NCBI GenBank assembly: GCA_947460445.1
Contig: CANHHS010000048.1
Coordinates: 1-11,220, forward strand
Length of the DNA: 11,220 bases
Origin: Opitutia bacterium
GTDB taxonomy: Bacteria > Verrucomicrobiota > Verrucomicrobiia > Opitutales > UBA953
Direction of reading: 5' to 3'
The notes below the pieces were generated by a model, which did not search any database, was not told where the DNA came from, and worked only from the letters and a program-made list of their open reading frames with translations. Position 1 is the first letter of the stretch. Every line of letters starts with the position of its first letter. The translations under genes were made by a program, and so were the position numbers. Positions 1 through 6,371 of this stretch are shown here, in pieces.

Positions 1-116
1 ATAGTCTTAAAGTTAAGAGCATGGTTGTCGGTAGAACCGAAGTAAGTCAGCTAACATCCGGAAACCATATCACCCTGATCCGCGACGGGGTGAAAATGGA
101 ATACCCCGCTCGCTAA
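1..116 (+). CDS. C-terminal tail of an unrecognised protein (5' end outside window)
   Basis: From base 3 a reading frame stays open for 37 codons and ends with TAA at 114-116, just before the tRNA. The encoded tail alternates hydrophobic and polar residues (for example VVGRTEVSQL, then HITLIRDGVKMEYPAR), which looks like beta-strand protein rather than random translation. The other two forward frames hit stops within the first 45 bases. I do not recognise the family and cannot assign a function. An open frame this short could occur by chance, so this is a moderate call. The gene would converge on the tRNA, which lies on the opposite strand. Confidence 0.5.
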   Translation, partial: SLKVKSMVVGRTEVSQLTSGNHITLIRDGVKMEYPAR

Positions 117-121
117 AAAAA
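115..121 (-). terminator. Possible terminator T-run of the tRNA-Pro unit
   Basis: Seven consecutive T residues on the minus strand lie just after the leader/trailer stem around the tRNA. No separate compact GC-rich hairpin sits next to the run; the tRNA's own acceptor stem or the AT-rich outer stem would have to act as the hairpin. This is therefore a weak terminator call. The run overlaps the stop codon of the left-edge gene on the other strand. Confidence 0.3.
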
Positions 122-218
122 TGTTATATCGTCGGGCGGGGGGGATTCGAACCCCCGGCCTCCTGCTCCCAAAGCAGGCGCGATACCGGACTACGCTACC
201 GCCCGAAGATATAAACAT
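121..218 (-). repeat. Inverted repeat flanking the tRNA (pre-tRNA leader/trailer pairing)
   Basis: ATGTTATATC at 121-130 is complementary to GATATAAACAT at 208-218 except for one unpaired base. In the tRNA-Pro precursor these are the trailer and leader, so they could zip into a helix of about 10 bp that extends the acceptor stem across a small internal loop. A run of seven T residues (minus strand, 121-115) follows directly, so the same element may help end transcription. Confidence 0.6.
132..205 (-). tRNA. tRNA-Pro, anticodon TGG
   Basis: The minus strand folds as a full cloverleaf. The acceptor stem is CGGGCGG (205-199) with CCGCCCG (139-133), followed by an A discriminator at 132. The anticodon stem CCTGC/GCAGG closes the loop TTTGGGA, giving anticodon TGG (171-169), which reads proline CCA and probably other CCN codons. 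The T arm is GGGGG-TTCGAAT-CCCCC (156-140). The 3' CCA is not encoded (CGA follows), so it must be added by nucleotidyltransferase. The gene lies between two plus-strand genes and is transcribed against both. Confidence 0.97.
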
Positions 219-219
219 T

Positions 220-248
220 ACTGCATTTAGTGTTGCCCCTCCTGTCAA
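220..248 (-). promoter_or_regulatory. Possible promoter of tRNA-Pro
   Basis: A perfect TTGACA -35 hexamer lies on the minus strand (248-243). Seventeen bases downstream is TGCAGT (225-220), a poor -10 with three of six consensus matches, about 14 bases before the mature tRNA 5' end. The leader half of the inverted repeat lies between. The -35 is convincing by eye, the -10 is not. Confidence 0.3.
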
Positions 249-290
249 CCGCCTATTCTCAACCCCTCTCCCACACAAAGACCTACCACT

Positions 291-791
291 ATGGAATCCG
301 ACACGATTGAATCCGGCAGCGAATCTAAGTTCCCCTTAATTGCTGGCATTGTCGGCGTCGCCCTTGGCGTCGTCGCTCTTGTCCTCGCAGTTAAAGCGAA
401 GAACACTGCCGAAGCCGCTAACCTCGCTGCACAAGCCGCCGCCGCAAGCGCCGGTGAAGCAACCAACGCTGTCGCCACCAAGGCTGACAACGCTGCCTTC
501 CAAGCTCTTGGTGCCGACGTTGCTGCCTTCAAGGAGCAAACTGGCAAAGCTTTCTCCGAAGCAACTGCTGCCTACGAAGGTCTCCGCAAGGCTGTTGAAA
601 CTCGCGGTGGCTCCTCCCGTGGCACAAGCGCCGCTGGTGCTGTCGCTGGCCCTGGTGAGTACATCGTCCAAAAGGGCGACAGTCTCTACGCCATCGCCAA
701 GAAGTCCGGTCTCTCGCTCAAAGCACTTCAGGATCTCAATCCTGGCGTCTCTGCTAGCTTGAAGATTGGCCAGAAGTTGAAGGTTAAGTAA
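291..791 (+). CDS. Membrane-anchored LysM-domain protein
   Basis: The 166-residue protein has an acidic N-terminus, one hydrophobic helix (about residues 14-34), a long Ala-rich, probably helical or coiled-coil stretch (about 37-105), a short Gly/Ser/Ala linker, and a C-terminal LysM domain (122-166; YIVQKGDSLYAIAKKSGLSL, then LNPG and LKIGQKLKVK). LysM domains bind N-acetylglucosamine polymers such as peptidoglycan, so the likely role is attachment to or organisation of the cell wall. There is no cleavage site after the helix, so it is probably a membrane anchor. No Shine-Dalgarno precedes the ATG. Lysine is coded AAG far more often than AAA, and Ala codons are mostly GCT/GCC, as expected for a well expressed gene. 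It is the first gene of the unit leading to coaX. The LysM call is strong; the cellular role is inferred. Confidence 0.85.
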   Translation: MESDTIESGSESKFPLIAGIVGVALGVVALVLAVKAKNTAEAANLAAQAAAASAGEATNAVATKADNAAFQALGADVAAFKEQTGKAFSEATAAYEGLRKAVETRGGSSRGTSAAGAVAGPGEYIVQKGDSLYAIAKKSGLSLKALQDLNPGVSASLKIGQKLKVK

Positions 792-801
792 AACCTCGCT
801 C

Positions 802-1362
802 GTGGCTGCGCCTGAACGCTGGATTGTCCGGCACGAGGCGCCCCACGCTGATTGTCGCGTCTTCAAAGTCGCGCGTCAGCGTTGCACTCACCCTCTCGAT
901 CAACGGGAGGGTGATTTTTTTGTCATCCATTCTTCAGACTGGGTGCTCGCCCTCCCCGTCACGCCCGAAGGCAATCTCGTCATGGTGAAGCAGTGGCGCT
1001 TTGGTGCTCACGCACTGTCCGTCGAAATTCCCGGAGGCGTTATGGATGCTGGAGAAAATCCGCTAGATACCGCTGTTCGGGAAACTCGCGAAGAAACTGG
1101 CTATGCTGGCGGCGTAGTGAGTTCGCTCGGGTCCGCCTCCCCGAATCCAGCCATCCAGTCTAATCACTGCCACTTCGTTCTGCTTGAAGGGGTTTCCAAT
1201 GGTGCTCCCCGTAAACTAGACGAGCATGAGGAGATCGAGGTTTTATGTGTGAGTCCCAATGAAGCCCTCCGCCTTGTTCGCACCGGCGAGACCACGCATG
1301 CCCTCGCTGAGCTCGCCCTCTTGCGCCTCAAAGAAGCGCGCCCTAGCCTCTTCACACGCTGA
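802..1362 (+). CDS. Nudix hydrolase, ADP-ribose pyrophosphatase-like
   Basis: The 186-residue protein contains a complete Nudix box at residues 79-101 (G-x5-E-x7-REtrEEtGY), which binds the divalent metals used to hydrolyse nucleoside diphosphates linked to another moiety. The preceding VKQWRFGAHALSVEIPGG and the downstream SASPNPA resemble the ADP-ribose/ADP-sugar pyrophosphatase branch rather than MutT or Ap4A hydrolases. ADP-ribose is therefore the best substrate guess, but family resemblance does not prove it. The start is GTG: no in-frame ATG occurs before residue 61, which would delete the N-terminal part of the fold. The gene begins 10 bases after the LysM stop and ends 2 bases before coaX, so co-transcription is likely. 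No Shine-Dalgarno is visible. Confidence 0.88.
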   Translation: MAAPERWIVRHEAPHADCRVFKVARQRCTHPLDQREGDFFVIHSSDWVLALPVTPEGNLVMVKQWRFGAHALSVEIPGGVMDAGENPLDTAVRETREETGYAGGVVSSLGSASPNPAIQSNHCHFVLLEGVSNGAPRKLDEHEEIEVLCVSPNEALRLVRTGETTHALAELALLRLKEARPSLFTR

Positions 1363-1364
1363 GC

Positions 1365-2126
1365 ATGTCACTCCTCTGTATAGACGTCGGCAATACATCA
1401 ACCCACTGGGGCGAGGTGAAGGGCCATACAGTCATCACATCGGGCGACATCTCAACTGACTCATTGCTGGATAGTGCACACAGTCCTTTTCAAAAAATTC
1501 TCGAAGGCGGCAAGTTCACCGGCATCGCACTCGCCTCAGTAGTACCCAATGCGACGGCCAAGTTACTGCCACTCATTACAACGACGGGCCTGCCCTTTCA
1601 TCACCTACGGCACGACACCATCAAAGGTCTAAGCTTCGATTACCCAAAGCCAGCCGAAGTCGGACAAGATCGTCTCGCCAACTGCATCGCCGCACAACAC
1701 CTCGTCGGCGCACCAGCGGTCATTATAGACATGGGGACAGCGACCACTTTTGACATCCTTTCTGCGCGTGGCTATGCGGGTGGTATTATCGCACCAGGCT
1801 TAAGTGTGATGACGCGCTATCTGCATGCACAAACCGCCTTACTCCCAGCCTTAGACGCTACCGATTTGTTGGGTGGTCCTATTATCGGAAAATCAACGGT
1901 TGATGCGATGCGCGCAGGGTGTGCCATTGGCTTCTCGGGAATGATCGCAGCCTTACTGGAGGCGGTAACATCTGAATTAAAAAACCAAAACTCTGGCCAG
2001 CCAGCCGTTTTAGCAACAGGCGGTGCTGCGCCCTTCTTACCTGCAGCCTGGGCCGGGAAAATTCGCCATGAGCCGAATTTAACCCTCATTGGTTTGGCGG
2101 TATCTTTCGAACGTACACACGCATGA
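1365..2126 (+). CDS. coaX: Type III pantothenate kinase
   Basis: CoaX phosphorylates pantothenate to 4'-phosphopantothenate, the first committed step of coenzyme A synthesis, in the cytosol. The 253-residue length is typical of the family. The acetate-kinase-fold motifs are present: the N-terminal phosphate loop DVGNT (7-11), VGQDR (99-103), DMGTATTFD (122-130) and GGIIAPGL (139-146). Unlike type I and II kinases, type III enzymes are insensitive to CoA feedback and have weak ATP affinity (family knowledge). The gene starts 2 bases after the Nudix stop and shares an ATGA overlap with the small membrane-protein gene downstream. birA, found fused or adjacent to coaX in some bacteria, lies about 2 kb away beyond the inverted PfkB gene. 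Confidence 0.95.
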   Translation: MSLLCIDVGNTSTHWGEVKGHTVITSGDISTDSLLDSAHSPFQKILEGGKFTGIALASVVPNATAKLLPLITTTGLPFHHLRHDTIKGLSFDYPKPAEVGQDRLANCIAAQHLVGAPAVIIDMGTATTFDILSARGYAGGIIAPGLSVMTRYLHAQTALLPALDATDLLGGPIIGKSTVDAMRAGCAIGFSGMIAALLEAVTSELKNQNSGQPAVLATGGAAPFLPAAWAGKIRHEPNLTLIGLAVSFERTHA

Positions 2127-2314
2127 GTGCCGATGATCGCAAAATGCGCCTGCAGCGATTAATCAAAGTCGCGGCAATCGGGGTCGCCCTACTCGGCGGA
2201 ACAGGCGCACTTTTACTCATGGGCGGAGCTCAAGCAAAAGCTTGGCCGCTGATTGCAGGCGACGTAGCTCTGACGCTCATTATTCTCGTCATCGCTTGGC
2301 GCAGTCTGCGCTAA
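2123..2314 (+). CDS. Small two-helix membrane protein, unknown function
   Basis: This 63-residue protein begins with a short basic segment (DRKMRLQRLIK), followed by two hydrophobic helices at about residues 14-34 and 41-59, and ends in WRSLR. The positive charges at both ends suggest both termini are cytoplasmic with a short periplasmic hairpin. Its ATG overlaps the coaX stop codon (ATGA, 2123-2126), a strong sign of translational coupling and that the ORF is genuine. I recognise no family. It ends only 4 bases from the stop codon of the convergent PfkB gene, with no visible terminator between them. Confidence 0.7.
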   Translation: MSADDRKMRLQRLIKVAAIGVALLGGTGALLLMGGAQAKAWPLIAGDVALTLIILVIAWRSLR

Positions 2315-2318
2315 GGAA

Positions 2319-3260
2319 TTAGAAGCGCGTCATCTTGCTTAACTCACGTCGACGACGACGTATTTCTGCGCATCCCGCAGAAGCCAAGCGGTCACATGAG
2401 AAGGCCTCGACCGTTAAGGAGGCCACCGCAGTGGCATACCCCATGCCTTCACGCAAAGCTGCAAAACTTGTATCTCCGCGTGCAGCAAGATACCCAAGCA
2501 GTGAACCTGCAAAGGTGTCGCCGGCGCCCGTTGGATCTCTCAATTCTGTGACGGGATAGGCGGGTAAAGCAAAGAGGCCATCTTCATGAAAAAGCACTGC
2601 TCCGTGTTCGCCTTTTTTCACAATGACTGTTCGGCAGCCCGAAGCGCGCAATGCACGGCCTGCAGCCACCGCATTACTTTCACCCGTCAACTTGGTGGCC
2701 TCGGTGTCGTTCACAACCGTGAGACTAGCCCGGTGTAACACTTGCATGAGGGCGTCGCGCTGCGTCTCAATCCAGATGTCGATGGTATCCGCGACGACAA
2801 ATGGATTTTCTGTTAACTGATCAAGCACGTGGAGCTGTAAGTCTGGCCGTATATTCCCAAGTAAAGCAAAGCGGGCAGATTGATGGCTCGCGGGCAATCG
2901 CGGATGAAAGCGCTCGAAAACATTGAGTTCAAGTTCCAGCGTTTCTCGACGGTTGTAATTTTCGTGGTAACGACCTCTCCAAAAAAATGTTCGGCCGGTC
3001 TCATCGGTTTGCAGCGCTGATAGATCTATTTCTCGACGTTCAAACTTCTTGCGATCACGTGCCGCAAAATCATGTCCCACGACGCCCACCATTTGCACGG
3101 GCGCGAAATAGCTAGCCGCTAAGGACGCATAGGAGGCACTGCCGCCCAAAATCCGCTCACCCTTGGCATGTGGGGTCTCAATCGAGTCATACGCTACCGA
3201 CCCGACAACCAATACGGGCGAGGGCGCAGGGCTGCGGGGCAGGCGAATACGAGCGGGCAT
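2319..3260 (-). CDS. PfkB-family (ribokinase-like) carbohydrate/nucleoside kinase
   Basis: The 313-residue protein has the ribokinase fold. The N-terminal VVGSVAYDSIETP strand-loop and the Gly-rich GGSASYASLAASYF (39-52) bind substrate. VKKGEHG (214-220) and the signature DPTGAGDTF (242-250) provide the anion hole and catalytic base, probably Asp248. These kinases transfer phosphate from ATP to a sugar, nucleoside or related hydroxyl. The sequence does not tell me which substrate, and there is no dedicated sugar operon around it. The ATG is supported by AAGG (3271-3268) seven bases upstream, one of the few clear Shine-Dalgarno sites in the window. The gene is divergent from nadC (84-base spacer) and tail-to-tail with the small membrane-protein gene. 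Confidence 0.9.
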   Translation of the reverse strand: MPARIRLPRSPAPSPVLVVGSVAYDSIETPHAKGERILGGSASYASLAASYFAPVQMVGVVGHDFAARDRKKFERREIDLSALQTDETGRTFFWRGRYHENYNRRETLELELNVFERFHPRLPASHQSARFALLGNIRPDLQLHVLDQLTENPFVVADTIDIWIETQRDALMQVLHRASLTVVNDTEATKLTGESNAVAAGRALRASGCRTVIVKKGEHGAVLFHEDGLFALPAYPVTELRDPTGAGDTFAGSLLGYLAARGDTSFAALREGMGYATAVASLTVEAFSCDRLASAGCAEIRRRRRELSKMTRF

Positions 3261-3267
3261 AGACGCA

Positions 3268-3271
3268 CCTT
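3268..3271 (-). promoter_or_regulatory. Ribosome binding site of the PfkB kinase gene
   Basis: AAGG lies seven bases before the ATG on the minus strand. It stands out because most genes here have no such site, and it supports the chosen start codon. Confidence 0.5.
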
Positions 3272-3333
3272 AGGGCGTTACTCGGCTTGGGTGCAAGCGT
3301 CGCTCAGGGTTGCCCTCGGCGAAGTTGCCCGCC

Positions 3334-3337
3334 AAGG
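3334..3337 (+). promoter_or_regulatory. Ribosome binding site fixing the nadC start
   Basis: AAGG with a seven-base spacer precedes the ATG at 3345. It decides between this start and the longer open frame that runs upstream (to 3168) antisense to the PfkB gene. Confidence 0.5.
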
Positions 3338-3344
3338 TTCCCCT

Positions 3345-4271
3345 ATGCCTCGTGACATTGGCCAAATCGATCAACTTGTCCGCCGTTTAAGGTGGGACGA
3401 GCTTGATCTTGTTTGGCTGCGCCAACTTATCGACCGTGCGCGCGAGGAAGACTTAAATGGCGGAGGATTGGCACAGGCCCCGAAGCGCAAAGGTGATGCA
3501 ACTGCGGCTTTTATAAGTCCAAAAAAAATCGGCCGTGCTAAACTGATTGCCCGGACGCCGACCGTCGTTGCGGGCTTAGGGCTTATCGCGCCAATCTTTG
3601 CCGCATACGGCGACCACTGTCGCGCACGGCTCCACGCTCGAGACAAAGACCTCATCCAGGCTGGTCAGATTATTGCTGAAATTGAAGGACCAGCGGCAGA
3701 GCTTTTAACCGCCGAACGGGTACTTCTAAATTTCTTACAACAGCTGAGCGGCGTAGCAACGTGGACTCAGAAGCATGTGAACGCACTTGGCGAGAGTTCG
3801 GTACGGCTACTCGACACACGTAAAACTACGCCCGGATTTCGCGTTTTAGAAAAATATGCTGTCGGGGTGGGTGGCGGCTGGAATCACCGCATAGGCCTTT
3901 TTGACCGCGTCATGCTGAAGGATAATCACTTGGCGGCGGAAGAATCAGGTTCAGGAAAGTCGCTGGGGGACTTGGTTCGCAAGGCACGTACGGGTCGTCC
4001 TGACCTTCTCGTTGAAGTCGAAGTTGATACTGCCGCGCAAATTCAACCGGTACTCGAAGCGGGTGCAGATATTGTACTCCTCGATAACTTCAGCTTGGCA
4101 GATCTTAAAGTGCACGTTCCTGAAGTGAAAAAGCTGGCCTGGTGCGAAGTGAGCGGCGGCGTTTCAATCCAACATTTACCTGAAATCGGTGGCATCGCCC
4201 CTGATTTCGTCTCGTGCGGAATACTCACCCATGGAGCAGGCTGGGCCGACATCGGTCTAGACTGGGACTGA
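3345..4271 (+). CDS. nadC: Nicotinate-nucleotide pyrophosphorylase (quinolinate phosphoribosyltransferase)
   Basis: NadC converts quinolinate and PRPP to nicotinate mononucleotide, CO2 and pyrophosphate, in de novo NAD synthesis. Counted from the ATG at 3345 the protein has 308 residues. Family motifs include ERVLLNFLQQLSGVAT (124-139), LDTRKTTPGFR (156-166), the GGGWNHR patch (176-182), FDRVMLKDNHL, then VEVEVDT, VLLDNF and EVSGGV followed by SCGILTHGA. These supply the substrate-binding Arg, Lys and His residues. The frame is open for 59 more codons upstream, but that part overlaps the PfkB gene and lacks family similarity. AAGG before 3345 supports the shorter form. An insert-like stretch (about 38-49) separates EEDL from GDAT, in a region that also varies in other NadC proteins. 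birA follows after 1 base. nadA and nadB are not in the window. Confidence 0.95.
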   Translation: MPRDIGQIDQLVRRLRWDELDLVWLRQLIDRAREEDLNGGGLAQAPKRKGDATAAFISPKKIGRAKLIARTPTVVAGLGLIAPIFAAYGDHCRARLHARDKDLIQAGQIIAEIEGPAAELLTAERVLLNFLQQLSGVATWTQKHVNALGESSVRLLDTRKTTPGFRVLEKYAVGVGGGWNHRIGLFDRVMLKDNHLAAEESGSGKSLGDLVRKARTGRPDLLVEVEVDTAAQIQPVLEAGADIVLLDNFSLADLKVHVPEVKKLAWCEVSGGVSIQHLPEIGGIAPDFVSCGILTHGAGWADIGLDWD

Positions 4272-4272
4272 T

Positions 4273-5262
4273 ATGTCGGCACTGGATAGCAGCATTCTGC
4301 GTGCTTTTTTAGATGCTAAGGGAAAAGCGATTAGCGGGGACCGTTTAGCAAAAGAGTTTGGTATCTCGCGTGTCGCAATCTGGGCCAGACTCGCACGCTT
4401 GCGAAAAGAAGGGTTTCGTTTCACGGCATCGCCACGCAAAGGCTATGCACTGACCGCAACGCCTAAAGCGCTTCACCCCGATTTGCTCGACGCCCAATTA
4501 CGGTTACAGCGTGTTCGTTTGCCTTGCACGGTGGTGAGTCAAATCGATAGCACGAACTCCGAGGCCGAACGACTGCTCGCCAAGGGACAGGAGGCTCCTT
4601 TCGCCATTGTCGCCTTACGGCAGACAGCCGGCCGCGGTCGACTTGGTCGACACTGGCACAGCGAGCAATCAGGCAACCTCTACCTCTCCATAGCCTTTCG
4701 GCCTTTTATTGAGACAAACCGCTTAAGCCCCTTCACGCTCTGGATGGGACTGGCTCTGTGTGAGCACATCGATCAAAAACTTGGAGTGAAGCTTGGGCTG
4801 AAATGGCCTAATGACTTGCTCAATGCCAAAGGCGCTAAAGTTGCCGGCATGCTTACGGAGGCCCGTGTCGACGCCGACCGAGTTCGTGATTTAGTCTTTG
4901 GTATCGGATTAAATATTGAGTCATCGCCTGCCGAACTTCAGGACACGGCGTGCTCGCTACGATCTCTCAGTCGCAAGCCTATCGACTCGAATGAAGTTGC
5001 TGCGGGTGTGCTTGGCGCACTGGAAGCGGCCTGGGAGGCCTTTGAAGATGACTCATTCCGTAAGAAATTTCTTAAATTGTATACGCGCTACGACTGCTTA
5101 TCGGGACAAAAAGTAAAAGTAACTCTGCGCGGCAAGCCACTGCATGGAGTCGCTGAAGGTATCGATGAAACAGGCGCACTTCTTCTACGCCTCTCGACGG
5201 GTCGACGCACGGCAATCGCTTCTGGCGAAGTAACTTTGCGAACGAGTAAAGCTACGCGTTAG
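4273..5262 (+). CDS. birA: Bifunctional biotin-protein ligase / biotin operon repressor
   Basis: BirA activates biotin to biotinyl-5'-AMP and attaches it to a lysine of biotin carboxyl carrier proteins such as that of acetyl-CoA carboxylase. The 329-residue protein has an N-terminal winged helix-turn-helix (about 5-60; SGDRLAKEFGISRVAIWARL), so it belongs to the regulatory class that represses biotin genes when biotin is plentiful. The catalytic domain carries GRGRLGR (120-126; usual form GRGRRGR), KWPND (177-181), KVAGMLTE (189-196) and GIGLNI (210-215). A C-terminal SH3-like domain (about 275-325) completes it. No biotin synthesis gene or obvious operator is nearby, so the regulatory target is unknown. 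The gene lies 1 base after nadC, and its stop overlaps that of dnaJ on the other strand. Confidence 0.95.
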   Translation: MSALDSSILRAFLDAKGKAISGDRLAKEFGISRVAIWARLARLRKEGFRFTASPRKGYALTATPKALHPDLLDAQLRLQRVRLPCTVVSQIDSTNSEAERLLAKGQEAPFAIVALRQTAGRGRLGRHWHSEQSGNLYLSIAFRPFIETNRLSPFTLWMGLALCEHIDQKLGVKLGLKWPNDLLNAKGAKVAGMLTEARVDADRVRDLVFGIGLNIESSPAELQDTACSLRSLSRKPIDSNEVAAGVLGALEAAWEAFEDDSFRKKFLKLYTRYDCLSGQKVKVTLRGKPLHGVAEGIDETGALLLRLSTGRRTAIASGEVTLRTSKATR

Positions 5263-6368
5263 CCAAAGAACTTCCACTTGCCCTTGCGCGAAGGCGCCGC
5301 GGCATCGCCGCCCGCCTTAACGTACGCTTCTAAGGCTTCACGCTGTTCAGATGTTAACTTTGTTGGCACATGAACATCGACGCGGACATGTAAGTCTCCA
5401 CGACTCTGTGAGCGTAAATTAGGCATGCCTTCACCTTTAAGACGGAAAACAGTACCGGCCGCCGTGCCTGCAGGAATTTTCAAAGTCGCTTTACCCTTTA
5501 AGGTAGGAACCTCGATTTGGCCACCCAACGCCAGCGTTGGGAAGGCGACAGGCGCAGAACAAGCGAGGTCATCGCCATCGCGTTCGAATCGTTCGTGGTC
5601 ACGGACTCGAATAATTAAATAAAGATCTCCAGCACTCGCTCCGCGCACGCCTGCGGATCCATTGCCACTCGAGCGAAGGCGCGTTCCATTGTCTACACCC
5701 GGAGGAATGCGCACGGGAACGGAATGCTCTTCGACGACGCGGCCTTCGCCTGAACAAGACTTACAGGGCTTCTCAATGCGCACGCCTGCGCCACCACAAT
5801 GTGGGCATGTTTGGCTGACTTGGAAAAATGCTTGGGCGCGAACGACCTTACCGCGTCCGCCGCAGGTGCCACACTTTGTTGTTTTCGAGCCTTTCTCGGC
5901 TCCACTACCTGAACATGTTTTACAAGGCGCATGACGACGGTAACGGACCGTTCGCTCAACGCCTGTAGCTGCTTCCTCAAGTGTAACCTCGAGTTCCATA
6001 CTAAGATCTTCGCCCGTAGTTTCTTCGGGACTATCACCACCAAAGCCGCCACCGAAGCCGCCACCGCCCTGGAACATCTGCCTGAAGATGTCCATGGGAT
6101 CGGCACCTCCTTGGAATCCTCCGCCACCACGTGGGCCCGTTTGTTGCTCAAAAGCTGCGGCCCCATGCTGATCGTAAAGCCTTCGCTTATCAGGATCTGA
6201 AAGCACTTCGTAGGCTTGCGAAACCTTCTTAAACATCTCTTCCGCTTTTTTATCACCTGGGTTGCGATCGGGATGATACTTCATCGCCATCTTCCGATAC
6301 GCTTTTTTGAGCTCTTCGGCAGAAGCGCCCCGGGCGGCACCTACTAAATCATAATAGTCATCGGCCAT
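5259..6368 (-). CDS. dnaJ: Chaperone protein DnaJ (Hsp40, type A)
   Basis: DnaJ delivers unfolded clients to DnaK and stimulates its ATPase. The 369-residue protein has the complete class A layout: a J domain (about 4-70) with the essential HPD at 32-34, a Gly/Phe-rich linker (about 80-112), a zinc-binding region with four CxxCxGxG repeats (Cys 149/152, 166/169, 188/191, 202/205), two C-terminal substrate-binding barrels and a dimerisation tail. The start of the J domain, YYDLVGAARGAS, departs slightly from the usual YYE(I/L)LGV pattern. The gene begins 3 bases after grpE and is the last of the minus-strand unit. Its TAA overlaps the birA TAG. No dnaK is present. Confidence 0.97.
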   Translation of the reverse strand: MADDYYDLVGAARGASAEELKKAYRKMAMKYHPDRNPGDKKAEEMFKKVSQAYEVLSDPDKRRLYDQHGAAAFEQQTGPRGGGGFQGGADPMDIFRQMFQGGGGFGGGFGGDSPEETTGEDLSMELEVTLEEAATGVERTVRYRRHAPCKTCSGSGAEKGSKTTKCGTCGGRGKVVRAQAFFQVSQTCPHCGGAGVRIEKPCKSCSGEGRVVEEHSVPVRIPPGVDNGTRLRSSGNGSAGVRGASAGDLYLIIRVRDHERFERDGDDLACSAPVAFPTLALGGQIEVPTLKGKATLKIPAGTAAGTVFRLKGEGMPNLRSQSRGDLHVRVDVHVPTKLTSEQREALEAYVKAGGDAAAPSRKGKWKFFG

Positions 6369-6371
6369 GGC

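Noticed and set aside
231..259. Possible plus-strand promoter for the LysM gene (TGTTGC, 17 bases, TATTCT).
   Set aside because: The -10-like TATTCT (254-259) is fair but the -35 is poor, so I could not separate it from background.
336..866. Long open frames overlapping the LysM gene (176 codons on the minus strand; 140 codons in another plus frame, 340-762).
   Set aside because: Both arise from the Ala-rich, GCN-repetitive codons of the LysM gene. Their translations are Ser/Leu/Pro or Ser/Gly-rich low-complexity sequence with no domain, while the LysM frame has a clear domain and helix.
3168..3344. A 59-codon N-terminal extension of nadC.
   Set aside because: It lies antisense to the PfkB gene, has no family similarity, and the ATG at 3345 has an AAGG site and gives a normal protein length.
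5693..6256. 187-codon frame overlapping dnaJ on the same strand.
   Set aside because: It is an out-of-frame shadow of dnaJ with no recognisable domain; the dnaJ frame contains every expected motif.
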